Source of the DNA: Brevibacillus fortis
GTDB lineage: Bacteria; Bacillota; Bacilli; Brevibacillales; Brevibacillaceae
Length of the DNA stretch: 64,000 nucleotides
Assembly: GCF_003013395.1 (NCBI RefSeq)
Contig: NZ_PXZM01000007.1
Span: forward strand, 1 to 64,000
Direction: 5' to 3'
In this document: positions 27,513 to 37,012 of the stretch, piece by piece
How positions within the stretch are numbered: position 1 is the stretch's first letter
Layout: the number at the start of each line of letters is the position of its first letter
The notes under the pieces: model-generated
Databases searched by the model: none
The model's input: only the letters and a program-made list of their open reading frames with translations
What the model was told of the DNA's origin: nothing
Translations under genes and position numbers: made by a program

Positions 27513-27746
27513 TTTTTGCTTTTTATTATTGAAGAATTCGTCAAAGTTTGTTGGGAAAACAGCCCAAGAGCACCATATTTTTTGACAATCATTTTTAGCT
27601 CAATGTTGATATACTTTCTTCTGGGTTTTTGATAGATAAACGATACATATGAGGTGATGTCCTCAGGGATATACAATTTGTTGCAAATGCACTGTCAAGT
27701 AACTTGAATCGTTCAATTATTTCATCATGAAAGTAGTGGCATAATA

Positions 27747-29660
27747 ATGGTAAATCGTTTGATGAGTTTTACGTTTGTAGGTATGCTGATTTTGCTCACA
27801 TGTTTTCCTATGGCAGAAGCAAAAACGTCACAAAATCCTATAGCGGAAGTATCCCAAATGGATAGAGAATTACTGGGACTTCAGCAAACCTTATCTTTCT
27901 TCCAAGTCGTTGCTGAAAAAAAGGGAGATAAGAAGTTGGCGAAAAAGATCGAGAAGCAAATATCTTCGTTCTCGCAAAAGAACACGAAGCTCCACGCTGC
28001 ACCAAAAGATTCGAATAGGCTAAAACATCAAGAAAAAATTAATAAGCATTTTGAAAAACAAAAAAGCAAGATTCAGGAGTTACAAAAACAAATGGAGCAA
28101 CAAGTAAATGCATACTGGGAACAACTTATGCCTGAGCTTTCTCCCCTAAAAACACCACCAATAAAGCAGGTGAACACAACGACATTACGCACTGCAGCTG
28201 TTCCTGCAGCTTCAGCTTCAGTTGCTTCCGTCGTAGACCCCTTTGAACCAAATGAAGACAAGACTACGAGTTATTCCATTTCAAGTGGAAATTTATACTC
28301 CTCCAAGCTCTCATTCGCAAAGGATCTTGATATGTATCGTTTCGATTCGGGTACTCTTGCCGGTGATTTAACGGTCACACTAGGTGTCCCTGAGGACAAG
28401 AACTATGACATCCTTGTTGTTCAAGAACCTAACAAAGCTGTAGGTTCCGGTACGAGTAGCGAACCTGGTCTGAAAGAAACCGTCACTTTCTCCGTTCAAC
28501 CAAATACCACTTACTACATTTCCGTGTTCAGCTTTGATAGACACTACAGTGAAACAGCTTCTTACAGCTTGTCTCTCAGTAAAGTAAAGACAGAACTTGG
28601 TCTTGCACGGCCTATAGATATTAGTCTACCTGTCGGTGTAGTACCAGCCTATCGTTTTACTGCGCCTGTAACAGGAACTTACCGTTTTAACACGAGTCCA
28701 TACGGGGGATTCGGGGCACCATTTGACACGATGCTACTTATGTTTCGAGAGGAGCAAATGAAGGGGCTCGTTGATTTTAATGATGAAGCCACTGACGGTT
28801 CTCTGTTTTCCGAAATCAAGGTGAGTATGACTGCTGGTGCTACACATTTTGTTTACGTTTATCCTTACAACCAGTCTCAGCCTGTACATGCGAGATTGAA
28901 TGTGGCTTTAGACACAAGTGCTGCGGTGGTGTTACCTACGATTCAGGAAGCAACAGCAAATGATGGCAGCATTTCTTCAAAGCAAATTGTGAACCTGACA
29001 AATGGTATGTTTTCCCCAGATGTTGCCTCTGCTGTGACGGTCACCAATTTGCCCACAGGAATACAACCAATTGTGACGCGTAACAGTGATACTCAACTTT
29101 CGGTAGGATTCATTGGTAATGCAATTGCTCATGAAAAGAAACATAGTGTACAAGATGTTTACATTACGATTCCAAAAGAGCAGATTTCAGGAACGGACTC
29201 TGATGTAGTGACAAATGCTTTTGCCATCTCTTTCACCGATACAGAGTCCTTGTTGGAAACCACAGCAACGGAAATTCAATTACAATCGGGTAATAAAAAA
29301 ATCTTAAAATTCACTCCTTCTGTATCTGGCAGTTTTGAGATTTTTACGAATACCAGTAATACAGAGCTCGCTATTTATGAAGATTATGGACAATCCCGTC
29401 AGCTTGTTTCTAGTGATGATGGAGACACATCCTCTTTTTCTAAAGTAACCATAACCTTACAAGAAGGTCAGGATTATTATGTTGTCCTTTCGCCCATAAA
29501 TAACACTTCTGTTCAAACAACACTCACAGCCCGTTACCTCGGAGTGGAGTATGTTTACAACGCTAAAGGGCAATTGGTCCAAATAAAGCAAAACGACAAA
29601 ATCCTGAGCGAATTCATTTATGATGGCAACGGAAATCTCATCAAGAAAACGGTTTACTAA
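27747..29660 (+). CDS. Secreted PPC-domain protein preceding the RHS toxin
   Basis: A 637-residue protein with a signal peptide (about residues 1-26, ending PMAEA). It continues with a charged coiled-coil-like helix (about 30-130) and several beta domains of the bacterial pre-peptidase C-terminal (PPC) type: DPFEPNEDKTTSYSISSG, DLDMYRFDSG, NTTYYISVFSFD, with a later copy around residues 500-600. The last 35 residues, YVYNAKGQLVQIKQNDKIL and EFIYDGNGNLIKK, form a YD/RHS-type repeat, linking it to the giant YD protein that starts 21 bp downstream. It is likely exported and may help display, anchor or deliver that protein. That role is inference. Confidence 0.75.
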   Translation: MVNRLMSFTFVGMLILLTCFPMAEAKTSQNPIAEVSQMDRELLGLQQTLSFFQVVAEKKGDKKLAKKIEKQISSFSQKNTKLHAAPKDSNRLKHQEKINKHFEKQKSKIQELQKQMEQQVNAYWEQLMPELSPLKTPPIKQVNTTTLRTAAVPAASASVASVVDPFEPNEDKTTSYSISSGNLYSSKLSFAKDLDMYRFDSGTLAGDLTVTLGVPEDKNYDILVVQEPNKAVGSGTSSEPGLKETVTFSVQPNTTYYISVFSFDRHYSETASYSLSLSKVKTELGLARPIDISLPVGVVPAYRFTAPVTGTYRFNTSPYGGFGAPFDTMLLMFREEQMKGLVDFNDEATDGSLFSEIKVSMTAGATHFVYVYPYNQSQPVHARLNVALDTSAAVVLPTIQEATANDGSISSKQIVNLTNGMFSPDVASAVTVTNLPTGIQPIVTRNSDTQLSVGFIGNAIAHEKKHSVQDVYITIPKEQISGTDSDVVTNAFAISFTDTESLLETTATEIQLQSGNKKILKFTPSVSGSFEIFTNTSNTELAIYEDYGQSRQLVSSDDGDTSSFSKVTITLQEGQDYYVVLSPINNTSVQTTLTARYLGVEYVYNAKGQLVQIKQNDKILSEFIYDGNGNLIKKTVY

Positions 29661-29681
29661 AGGAAGAGGAGAATTGGCTTC

Positions 29682-32600
29682 ATGCGAATCAAACAATGGT
29701 TAAGAAAAAATATCAATATAGTTTTGGCAATATCCTTGTTATCACCGGGTATAGCATATGCAACAGCAAATGAGCAACCAGAGGGTACGGAATCATCAGT
29801 TGCATCCAAGCAAGACGGAACAACAAAAAAATGGCTTTCTACGTATCTAACTGAAAAAGAAATGAATGAAGAAAGAGGACCTGAAGATAAACCCCAATAC
29901 ACGAAGGATAAAGTCCATTCAGAGAATTGGGATTCTCTGAACGCAAACGATGTATGGGAGGCATACCAAATCTCTACTAGAGAGATGCTTCAAATCGCTG
30001 CGTATTTTTACCCACAGTTCGATAAATTCTTGTCTCATAATGAGCAAGTTGAGAAATATCAATGGACTGATGAAATTGTAGTTAAAAAGATCAGCGACAT
30101 ACCAAAAATGAAGGTTGAGAAAATAGCAGCATTATTGCCTGCGATTCAAATCTTTTATGAGCGGAGCAATACCGTAAATCAGAATCAACCAATTCCACAA
30201 CAAAGAAGTGCCCTGACTAGCTCAGGGGTTGCTGCGAGTATTCCAGATGCGATGTACGACACGGAAGGTTTGACCTATAAGTATCAGCGAACGAATACGG
30301 ATAATCCGGTGGATGAGCTGTATCGTGCGGCGAATGTGAAAGAAGTTGACCTTCAATTGGAAGGTAAGCATGGGATGGATTTGACCCTTGAGCGCACGTA
30401 TTCCTCCCTGGATGCAATGACTCGGAGTATATACTATTCATCAGCAGGAACCAATAAAACCACTTTCTTGAAATCGGGCATTGATTCCATGCCAAGCGGT
30501 TGGAGCTTCAATTTTCCTCGCTTTCAGGTAGTCAGTAAATCAAATACGTCATGTTCGTATTTCGCAGATTTTTCCAGATATAGTTGTGGAGAAAGAGGTG
30601 ACGGAAATAGGTACTTGTTTACCCTAGAGGATGGAACGGTACTGGAGTCCAAATCTGTTCAAGGGGATTGGGTGAATACACCTTATAAAGGTGCAACTAT
30701 GTCAGGCTATCGTAGCTCGACAGGAGAGTTTAAAGACAAACATGTCGTTACGCTTGTCATTGATGGAAACAATTATGAATTTGGCGAAGAGGTTGGCGAT
30801 TCATACATTACGTATCTCGTCAAAAAAACAAATCGTTATGGAGATGTGGTTAGGTACCGTATCCCGGAAGATATGAAAAAGCCAATCGAAATCACGGACA
30901 GCGTCGGACGCTATATCGAGATAGAACGATCGGCTTTGCAAACGCATCTCAAGGTCTATCAAGACAGCAGCGAGAAAACCTTGTTAAAGCATTTGCAATA
31001 TGAATGGGGAATCAACACGAACAAGGACAGGGTGTTGGAACATAGTACTTCTGGCACTGAGAGCAAAGTAATCGCCGAATACATCTATCACGATGCCAAT
31101 TTGTATGGAAAAACTGAGTTTAACCTCAAACCGAATTATACATTCCCAGCACCTAATGGTCTTATTAACTTCGATGACGGGGGAATAGAGTCCACATCAT
31201 ATACGACTACGGACAAAAATGTGAAGGCAACGGTAAATTATAAGCTGCTCAAACAGGTTAACTACCCGGTAGAAGGCTTGTCTATGACTTATACGTACAG
31301 CTTGTACCAACCTGATGCCCCTGGAATGTTGGATCGAGGTGTCGTACGTGTTTATCATGATAAAGAAATGTTGACTTACACGAGTTATCAACCTGTCACA
31401 GCCGTAAATTTCCGTTTTGCAAAGACACCTCATCCAGATCAGCCAACCACAGAGTGGTACTCGTACACCAAGTATTATCCAGAGGCAAATAAAGAAATCT
31501 GGAAGTCACCTAAATCGGAAGCCGTCAGACTTGCTACTCAGCCAATAAACCGAGACGGTTCTCGTGTGGTAACAGGTACTGTCCAAGAAGGTCTACCGAA
31601 TGAGGAAAAAACATTTGTCGTCAATAAAGATCGTAACTTTTTATTGCAATCGGTGAAGCAATATATTGGTTCAGGTTCGGATACGGACACGATTCGAGGA
31701 GAGCTTAAGCTAACTGAAGACGATAAAACTTATTCTTATTACCCAGTCAGCTACACAAGTTATCTTTACAATGATCGCGAAACAAAGCCAACACACGTAT
31801 ATTCTTTCCCTGGTCGTCCAGCTTCGATAACGGCTGACCAGGATGTCTATACGTACTTGTTGGCACCAGATACCAAAAAATTATCTAAAGTTAAGGTGCG
31901 TATCCCTCGGTATGCGCAAACAACAGAATATGACTACAATGACTTCGGTGATGTCATCAAGGAAATAGACACAAAGGGAAATGTAACCCATACAGAATAT
32001 TACTTCCCGTGGGCAAGTTCGTCATGGCGGATGCCAAGTAACGTGAAGAAAACAGCTGCTGGTAATCCGAATCATTATCATCAAGAAAGTTACACCTACG
32101 GAAGCAACCTCTTGTTGGCGACAGAAAAGATCATCGATTCCTATCCTGACGGAACTTCGACCAAGGTCGAACAGGTAGATCGGACCTACACATATGATAC
32201 CAACAAGCTGCTCAAGACAGTTACAGAAACAAGCACGGGAACAGATGCCAAAACAGTTACGCAAAACATTACATCATACGATGCCATGGGGTTATATCCT
32301 ACAGAAATCAATTTGCAAGTAGAGACGGCACCTGGTCAAATGCGTACCATATCCCATGTGTTCGGGTACGATACATTGGGACGCCCGACATCTCGTACCT
32401 ATCCAGATAACACGGTAGTCCAGTTTGAGTATGATGTCATTGGCAGAAAAACAAAGGAACTGGTTACTAGCAAGGAGCAGACAAGAGCTACCACTTATAC
32501 CTACGATGATTCGTCACGTAAAGTGACCATGAAACTACGAGATGGTACGCAAATGTTTTCCCATTTCACACCATACGGAGAGGTCGAATACAAAGGGCAA

Positions 32601-35132
32601 ATCGGAACCAATGGAGAAGTACGCCCGCTCTTGTATAACACGTATACATTAAATGGCAACCATCTCTTGTCGAGTGCACCTTATGCAGATAATAATCGCG
32701 CCACAACATTTGCTTACAATGAAGATGGTTCCGTATGGAAAAAGCAAGATCCAATTGGCACAACTGTTTACTTGTATGCAAACACCAAGAACGATGGAAC
32801 GAACAATGTAGCAGCCAACACACAAGTGACGATCCAGCCGAACGGTTTACAAACAACGCAATACCACGATCGGCAAGGACATTTGGAAAGAGAAGTAAAA
32901 CGTACTGGGGATGGCACGCAAAGCCTGACCACTTATTTAGCGCGTAACGATTTTGATCAGGTCATCCGCAAATCTGTTAAAGACCATACTGGTATGAGTA
33001 GGGCCTGGGATTATCGCTTCACCAACAATGGTGACCTCGTGTACCTGCTAGATCCTGAGCAGAACAAGTACCAATATGAGTACGATACGCTCGGAAATCT
33101 AGTGACGGTAACGGAAAACCAAGTGCTGACTACCAAGAACCATTACAATGCCCTTTCTTGGAAAATCAGTGAGCAGGATGTCCCATCAGGTGCAACCGAA
33201 TCGTATACTTACAATTCAAACGGGACAACAAAAGGATTTAAAGATAAAGCTGGAAATAGTCATACCTATCTATATACACCGTTTAACGAAGTAACCAAAC
33301 AATTTACTGAAAATGCAGCAGGTGCATTTACAAACTTAGAGACAAAAGAGTACGTTCCGAATACCTCTTTGATCCAAAAAGAAACGAATAGTAATGGAGC
33401 TGACGCTAACTCGTCTGCTAGCAACTACCGCGAAGTCTCCTACACTTATGATCCTTTCCAGCGGCTGAAGAGCCAGACTGTTTTTGGTCGAGTCTATCAA
33501 CTCGGGTATACAGATTGGGACGACCTAATGGACACCTTCACGTACCCAGACACTACAAAAGTGACGTATAGCTACGACTCATCTGACCGTTTACAGGAAG
33601 TAAGTAGTCCACTTACTGGGAAGATCAAGTACGATTATCAGATGAAGACTAGTGGAGAGAGTTATCAGGTCGAGTATCCTAATGGTCGAATGAATGTGCG
33701 CAACTTAGATTCATTTGGACAAGTTGAGAATGTGACACATCTTAACAAGCAAGACCCTGTCTGGAGCGAATCTAACAAGTATTCTTTTGGGAATGTCGTG
33801 TCCATCAAGCGAAACGGAACTTCTTACCAATATGATTACGACCAAATTGATCGCTTGACCAAGGAGGTAGTACCAAGCTCAACGAATCAGTACTCTTATA
33901 ATGGTCGAGGAAATCGTTCAGCTTTCCAAGGGAAACTACCTACAGATATTGGAACAACAAACTATACGTACGATGAGCGAAACCGACTACGGAGTACTTC
34001 AAACGAAAAGACAGGAACAACAACATCGTATACGTATTTTGGAGACGGCTTGCGTGCAACAAAAGTAGATAATGGCGACGAGACAAAATACGTGTACCTG
34101 AATGGGAAAGTCATTGAGGAGCTGGATGCAGCGGGTAACGCAAAAGCTCAGAATGTCTGGGGGAACGAGCTGTTATTTAGAAAAGACCTGTTAACTAACA
34201 AAAATGGGTATTATGGTTATAACAGCCACGGAGATGTTGTCTTGATCTCAGATGAAAACGGACAGGATCTGAATACCTATGAGTATGACACTTGGGGAAA
34301 TGTCACCTCACAGACAGAGGGAATGTCCAATCCGTTTAAGTATAGTGGAGAGATCTATGATGAGAAGACGGGGTTCTATTATCTTAGAGCGCGGTATTAT
34401 GATCCGACGGTAGGCCGGTTTATATCGGAGGATACGTATAAAGGGCAAGTTGATAATCCGCTTAGTTTGAATAGGTATACGTATGTGGAGAATAATCCAT
34501 TGAGATATATTGACCCGACAGGTCATTGGAAAGAGGGGGATGATATACTCCCATCCAATATTAGAGACCAGATTAGGGTATATACAAGAATGTGGGAAAA
34601 AGGGGATAAAGGTACAAAGCTAGTTGCCGAAATGTCTTCTGATAATCTTAGAGATCAATACATGTATAGTGTTGCTTCTGAGATTGATAAAGTGGTCTAC
34701 AACATTAAGTTAATGACATCTTTAGATAGTCTAATGACAAATGTTGGACAAGCACTCAAAAATCAGATTAGAAGAGACCTAAGGAATGAAATGGGTAAGT
34801 ATAAGGATGTAGGTGGACATCACATCCATGCCAAAGCAGGATTTAAAGGACATGCGACGTATAGTGAAAAAGAAGGCTTCTCTATTAGTCAGAAATTTAT
34901 GAGAGAAATGGGATGGGATCACCAGTTAATGACTAATGAGCAAAGACGACTTTTTAAAGAGTTAGCTAAAAGTGGGAGACCTAATACCTTAAGGGAACAT
35001 ACGAGAATTGCTGTTGAAGCATTGGTGGCTGGTGGGGCTACTCGTGCCGAGTCAAGATCTTTGGTTACCAAGTCATTATTAGATCTTCGAAAACAGCTTG
35101 TTAAAGACCCAACGAGAATACCGTGGAACTAA
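29682..35132 (+). CDS. RHS/YD-repeat polymorphic toxin with HNH/EndoVII-like C-terminal nuclease
   Basis: A 1816-residue secreted protein with an N-terminal signal segment (INIVLAISLLSPGIAYATA). From about residue 200 it carries many YD repeats (YTYDDSSRKVTM, YEYDTLGNLVTV and others) that form the RHS shell. The RHS core ends with GRFISEDTYKGQ ... NRYTYVENNPLRYIDPTG at about 1611-1614, the usual boundary of the variable toxin. The last 200 or so residues include GGHHIHAKAGFKGHATY and a basic helical tail ending PTRIPWN, which I read as a treble-clef HNH/EndoVII-type nuclease; that reading is tentative. It resembles WapA-type contact-dependent toxins. A small gene with an immunity-like position follows 21 bp downstream. 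Confidence 0.88.
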   Translation: MRIKQWLRKNINIVLAISLLSPGIAYATANEQPEGTESSVASKQDGTTKKWLSTYLTEKEMNEERGPEDKPQYTKDKVHSENWDSLNANDVWEAYQISTREMLQIAAYFYPQFDKFLSHNEQVEKYQWTDEIVVKKISDIPKMKVEKIAALLPAIQIFYERSNTVNQNQPIPQQRSALTSSGVAASIPDAMYDTEGLTYKYQRTNTDNPVDELYRAANVKEVDLQLEGKHGMDLTLERTYSSLDAMTRSIYYSSAGTNKTTFLKSGIDSMPSGWSFNFPRFQVVSKSNTSCSYFADFSRYSCGERGDGNRYLFTLEDGTVLESKSVQGDWVNTPYKGATMSGYRSSTGEFKDKHVVTLVIDGNNYEFGEEVGDSYITYLVKKTNRYGDVVRYRIPEDMKKPIEITDSVGRYIEIERSALQTHLKVYQDSSEKTLLKHLQYEWGINTNKDRVLEHSTSGTESKVIAEYIYHDANLYGKTEFNLKPNYTFPAPNGLINFDDGGIESTSYTTTDKNVKATVNYKLLKQVNYPVEGLSMTYTYSLYQPDAPGMLDRGVVRVYHDKEMLTYTSYQPVTAVNFRFAKTPHPDQPTTEWYSYTKYYPEANKEIWKSPKSEAVRLATQPINRDGSRVVTGTVQEGLPNEEKTFVVNKDRNFLLQSVKQYIGSGSDTDTIRGELKLTEDDKTYSYYPVSYTSYLYNDRETKPTHVYSFPGRPASITADQDVYTYLLAPDTKKLSKVKVRIPRYAQTTEYDYNDFGDVIKEIDTKGNVTHTEYYFPWASSSWRMPSNVKKTAAGNPNHYHQESYTYGSNLLLATEKIIDSYPDGTSTKVEQVDRTYTYDTNKLLKTVTETSTGTDAKTVTQNITSYDAMGLYPTEINLQVETAPGQMRTISHVFGYDTLGRPTSRTYPDNTVVQFEYDVIGRKTKELVTSKEQTRATTYTYDDSSRKVTMKLRDGTQMFSHFTPYGEVEYKGQIGTNGEVRPLLYNTYTLNGNHLLSSAPYADNNRATTFAYNEDGSVWKKQDPIGTTVYLYANTKNDGTNNVAANTQVTIQPNGLQTTQYHDRQGHLEREVKRTGDGTQSLTTYLARNDFDQVIRKSVKDHTGMSRAWDYRFTNNGDLVYLLDPEQNKYQYEYDTLGNLVTVTENQVLTTKNHYNALSWKISEQDVPSGATESYTYNSNGTTKGFKDKAGNSHTYLYTPFNEVTKQFTENAAGAFTNLETKEYVPNTSLIQKETNSNGADANSSASNYREVSYTYDPFQRLKSQTVFGRVYQLGYTDWDDLMDTFTYPDTTKVTYSYDSSDRLQEVSSPLTGKIKYDYQMKTSGESYQVEYPNGRMNVRNLDSFGQVENVTHLNKQDPVWSESNKYSFGNVVSIKRNGTSYQYDYDQIDRLTKEVVPSSTNQYSYNGRGNRSAFQGKLPTDIGTTNYTYDERNRLRSTSNEKTGTTTSYTYFGDGLRATKVDNGDETKYVYLNGKVIEELDAAGNAKAQNVWGNELLFRKDLLTNKNGYYGYNSHGDVVLISDENGQDLNTYEYDTWGNVTSQTEGMSNPFKYSGEIYDEKTGFYYLRARYYDPTVGRFISEDTYKGQVDNPLSLNRYTYVENNPLRYIDPTGHWKEGDDILPSNIRDQIRVYTRMWEKGDKGTKLVAEMSSDNLRDQYMYSVASEIDKVVYNIKLMTSLDSLMTNVGQALKNQIRRDLRNEMGKYKDVGGHHIHAKAGFKGHATYSEKEGFSISQKFMREMGWDHQLMTNEQRRLFKELAKSGRPNTLREHTRIAVEALVAGGATRAESRSLVTKSLLDLRKQLVKDPTRIPWN

Positions 35133-35153
35133 TAAAATGTAGGAGGCGTCTGA

Positions 35154-35531
35154 ATGAGTAAGAAAGCACTAGATTTTTTTGGAGAAGCATTGATGAGTAA
35201 AGTCCGAGATGAAGCAATAATTCATTGGGACTATGTAACCAACGGGAAAATGAAAGGGGAGCATTCTGAACAAATATACAATCAGCTATCAGAATTCACT
35301 CCTGAACAACGAGAGTTGGTTCAAAGAATGATTCCAAAGGTTGTCAATACAACATTACATTATCTGCTTTGGATGCTAGAACAGGAAGAGGCTATTGACG
35401 TTGCAGTAAAACTTGAATCAGAAGAAGTTGAGAGTATTCGAGAGATTAGTGATGGCTTAACTGGTGAATTATATACTGAAGATGGATGGTTTGAGCGTTT
35501 TAGTAAACAGCGTTACGAAGAATTGAAGTAG
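35154..35531 (+). CDS. Probable immunity protein for the RHS toxin
   Basis: A 125-residue acidic, mostly helical cytosolic protein. It starts 21 bp after the toxin stop, with AGGAGGCG before the ATG, and is followed by a terminator, the classic place for a cognate immunity gene. No enzyme motif is visible. The assignment rests on position, size and acidity (many Glu, opposite to the basic toxin tail). Confidence 0.72.
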   Translation: MSKKALDFFGEALMSKVRDEAIIHWDYVTNGKMKGEHSEQIYNQLSEFTPEQRELVQRMIPKVVNTTLHYLLWMLEQEEAIDVAVKLESEEVESIREISDGLTGELYTEDGWFERFSKQRYEELK

Positions 35532-35547
35532 GAATAGTTTGTTATGA

Positions 35548-35587
35548 ACCCCAAACGAGTACTCAACAACTCGTCGGGGGTTTCTTT
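35548..35587 (+). terminator. Terminator after the toxin/immunity operon
   Basis: ACCCC..ACGAGT pairs with ACTCGT..GGGGGT and is followed by a T-rich stretch. Confidence 0.6.
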
Positions 35588-36114
35588 TCGTTTTGGGACT
35601 TCACCCGCTCGCAAGGGCTAAACTCACCACGCACCACCATTAATATCAAGACCCTGATAGAGCGAAGCTAGGCTTTTCTGATGAAACAGGGGGGCGATGG
35701 TGATGATTTACAGATGTATCGGCTGATCAGAGTGCAACCCGAATATCTGGGTGAGACGATAAGGTGAAAATTTACCCCCATTAAAACGCCCGTAACCATT
35801 TTAAACGAGGAGTAGCGTGTAGACGGTTTAAAACTCCAAGCGCTCATGTGATGGAACCAGTCCCCCGAAATAAAACCGCCGAACGATACGACCTATATTC
35901 CTGAATATTACAAGTCGGTCGGACTAGGAGAGGTCTACCGAGCGGAAACGGAAGAATAGTCCCTAGACGCTAACAGCCCCTAAACACCCGTATTTGGGCG
36001 AAGGGGCTGTTTCATTTATCATTTTTTGATGGTTGAACGAGAAGAGGGAAATTTACCCCGTTTAAAGCGCCCGTAACCATTTCTAACAAAAAAATCACCC
36101 TATCCGAAGGTGAT
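35588..36114. other. Gene-free region with 39-bp direct repeats and a hairpin
   Basis: Two 39-bp imperfect direct repeats (35768-35806 and 36049-36087, 34 of 39 bases the same, sharing CGCCCGTAACCATTT) flank about 240 bp. Between them is a terminator-like stem, AACAGCCCC (35972-35980) with GGGGCTGTT (36003-36011) and T's. No coding frame is supported. The region looks like decayed prophage or plasmid sequence. Confidence 0.6.
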
Positions 36115-36336
36115 TTACTCTTTAACGTCTATTAAGTCGATAATTTCCCGAATATCCCCGATTTCAAAGGCATCCGCTATCCGCTCTATATGCTGGAGGT
36201 TAATGTTTTGGCGCTTCTGATTCGCTAGTTCGCTTAAAGCGGCATGACGAATATCCGTTAGTCGAGATAATTCCCGTAACGAGATTCCCTTGCTCTCTAT
36301 AAGATCACGTATCCTTATCTTTACTTTCTTCGCCAT
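36115..36336 (-). CDS. Small XRE-family (Cro/CI-like) repressor
   Basis: A 73-residue helix-turn-helix protein covering a whole XRE domain: IRIRDLIESKGISLRELSRL, then a recognition helix in HAALSELANQKRQNINLQHI. Such short proteins are typical phage or mobile-element repressors. It is divergent from two small plus-strand remnants (36387-36593), like a CI/Cro switch. Its ATG lies at 36336. The surroundings are decayed, so it may be an orphan. Confidence 0.8.
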   Translation of the reverse strand: MAKKVKIRIRDLIESKGISLRELSRLTDIRHAALSELANQKRQNINLQHIERIADAFEIGDIREIIDLIDVKE

Positions 36337-36386
36337 AATCCGCTCCTGATCGAGAAGAACGGGGAAAAATATCTTGCTGTCCAGAA

Positions 36387-36513
36387 ATGATGGAGGAAAT
36401 CCGCTGAAGAACCGTGGTTAGAAGGGAAAGGGTTTCACCTGACTCCACAGGAAGCCGAAAGCTTACGAGAATCGCTAGAGAAAGCGGTATTATCGCTGGT
36501 AGAATCGGAGTAA
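36387..36513 (+). pseudogene. Remnant small ORF with a one-base insertion
   Basis: ATGATGGAGGAAATCCGC reads MMEEIR then hits TGA. Dropping one T gives IREEPWLEGKGFHLTPQEAE and a coherent helix ending LVESE at 36513. It sits opposite the XRE repressor. The hydrophobic minus-strand frame at 36305-36670 over the same DNA is its shadow. Confidence 0.45.
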
Positions 36514-36530
36514 TCGAGGAGGAAACGTAG

Positions 36531-36593
36531 TTGTCGAATAACGCTACTGAAATCGTTCGAAAGAAACCTGTAAGGAAAAAGCTCGTAATCTGA
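36531..36593 (+). CDS. 20-residue basic peptide ORF
   Basis: A TTG start 7 bp after GAGGAGG opens a 20-residue frame rich in Lys/Arg (IVRKKPVRKKLVI). The ribosome site is strong and the spacing to the preceding remnant is operon-like. It resembles small phage/plasmid peptides but has no assigned function, and may itself be truncated. Confidence 0.35.
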   Translation: MSNNATEIVRKKPVRKKLVI

Positions 36594-36618
36594 GGAGCCG
36601 TAATTCTTTTCGCTCTTA

Positions 36619-36890
36619 GGGGTACCGCCAACCAAATGCGAAAATTGTACGGTAAGACATTACAAGTCATGTAATTGGCTATGGTGCCGCCAGCAAAACG
36701 CGAATTTACTTGGTTGGGAACACATCAATCTGACAGGCGACTATACTTGGCAACAAAACAATCAGGTGGAACGTGGCAAGTTTAGACCCTTACGCTCTAT
36801 TAATAATTCTTTAAGGGGTAACGCCAGTAAACCTGATTTGCTGGCGTTACCCCTTAAAGTACGATTTTTTCCGTTTCGTGAGGTGACCCC
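36619..36890. mobile_element. Decayed Tn3-family transposon ends (Tn4430-like)
   Basis: A 38-bp sequence starting GGGGTACCGCC and ending CGGTAAG (36619-36656) has the layout of Tn4430-type terminal repeats. A matching inverted 38-mer, CTTAAAGTACG ... GTGACCCC, lies at 36853-36890. A third partial repeat-like stretch (GGTGCCGCCAGCAAAACGCG) starts at 36683. Between them only the end of tnpA survives. No 5-bp target duplication is seen, so this is a deletion relic, perhaps of nested transposons. Confidence 0.7.
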
Positions 36891-36897
36891 TATTTAG
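36709..36897 (+). pseudogene. Tn3-family transposase TnpA, C-terminal remnant
   Basis: The frame gives [20 protein letters not shown] then GKFRPLR, the conserved end of Tn3 transposases, running into the right terminal repeat and a stop at 36897. Everything upstream of this has been lost. Confidence 0.8.
36810..36858. repeat. 18-bp perfect palindrome within the Tn3 relic
   Basis: TTTAAGGGGTAACGCCAG (36810-36827) and its exact complement (36841-36858) with a 13-nt loop. Both arms contain GGGGTAACGCCAG, itself a Tn3-type end, so two short ends may face each other. Confidence 0.65.
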
Positions 36898-36923
36898 TCT
36901 TTTATTTTTTCCCTTATAAGAAT

Positions 36924-36954
36924 AAAGCCTCACCAAAATCGGTGAGGTTTTTTT
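36924..36954. terminator. Bidirectional terminator below the HAD gene
   Basis: CCTCACC-aaaatc-GGTGAGG with an A-run on one side and a T-run on the other. It would end the minus-strand PRTase-DprA-HAD operon. Confidence 0.7.
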
Positions 36955-37012
36955 ATCAGAAATTAAGAATTATTGATCAAAAATGTCCATTTAAAAAGGA
37001 GACTATATGATT

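Noticed and set aside
36305..36670. 121-residue hydrophobic minus-strand frame
   Set aside because: It overlaps the XRE start and better-supported plus-strand remnants with a strong ribosome site, and enters the Tn3 end; it is judged a shadow.
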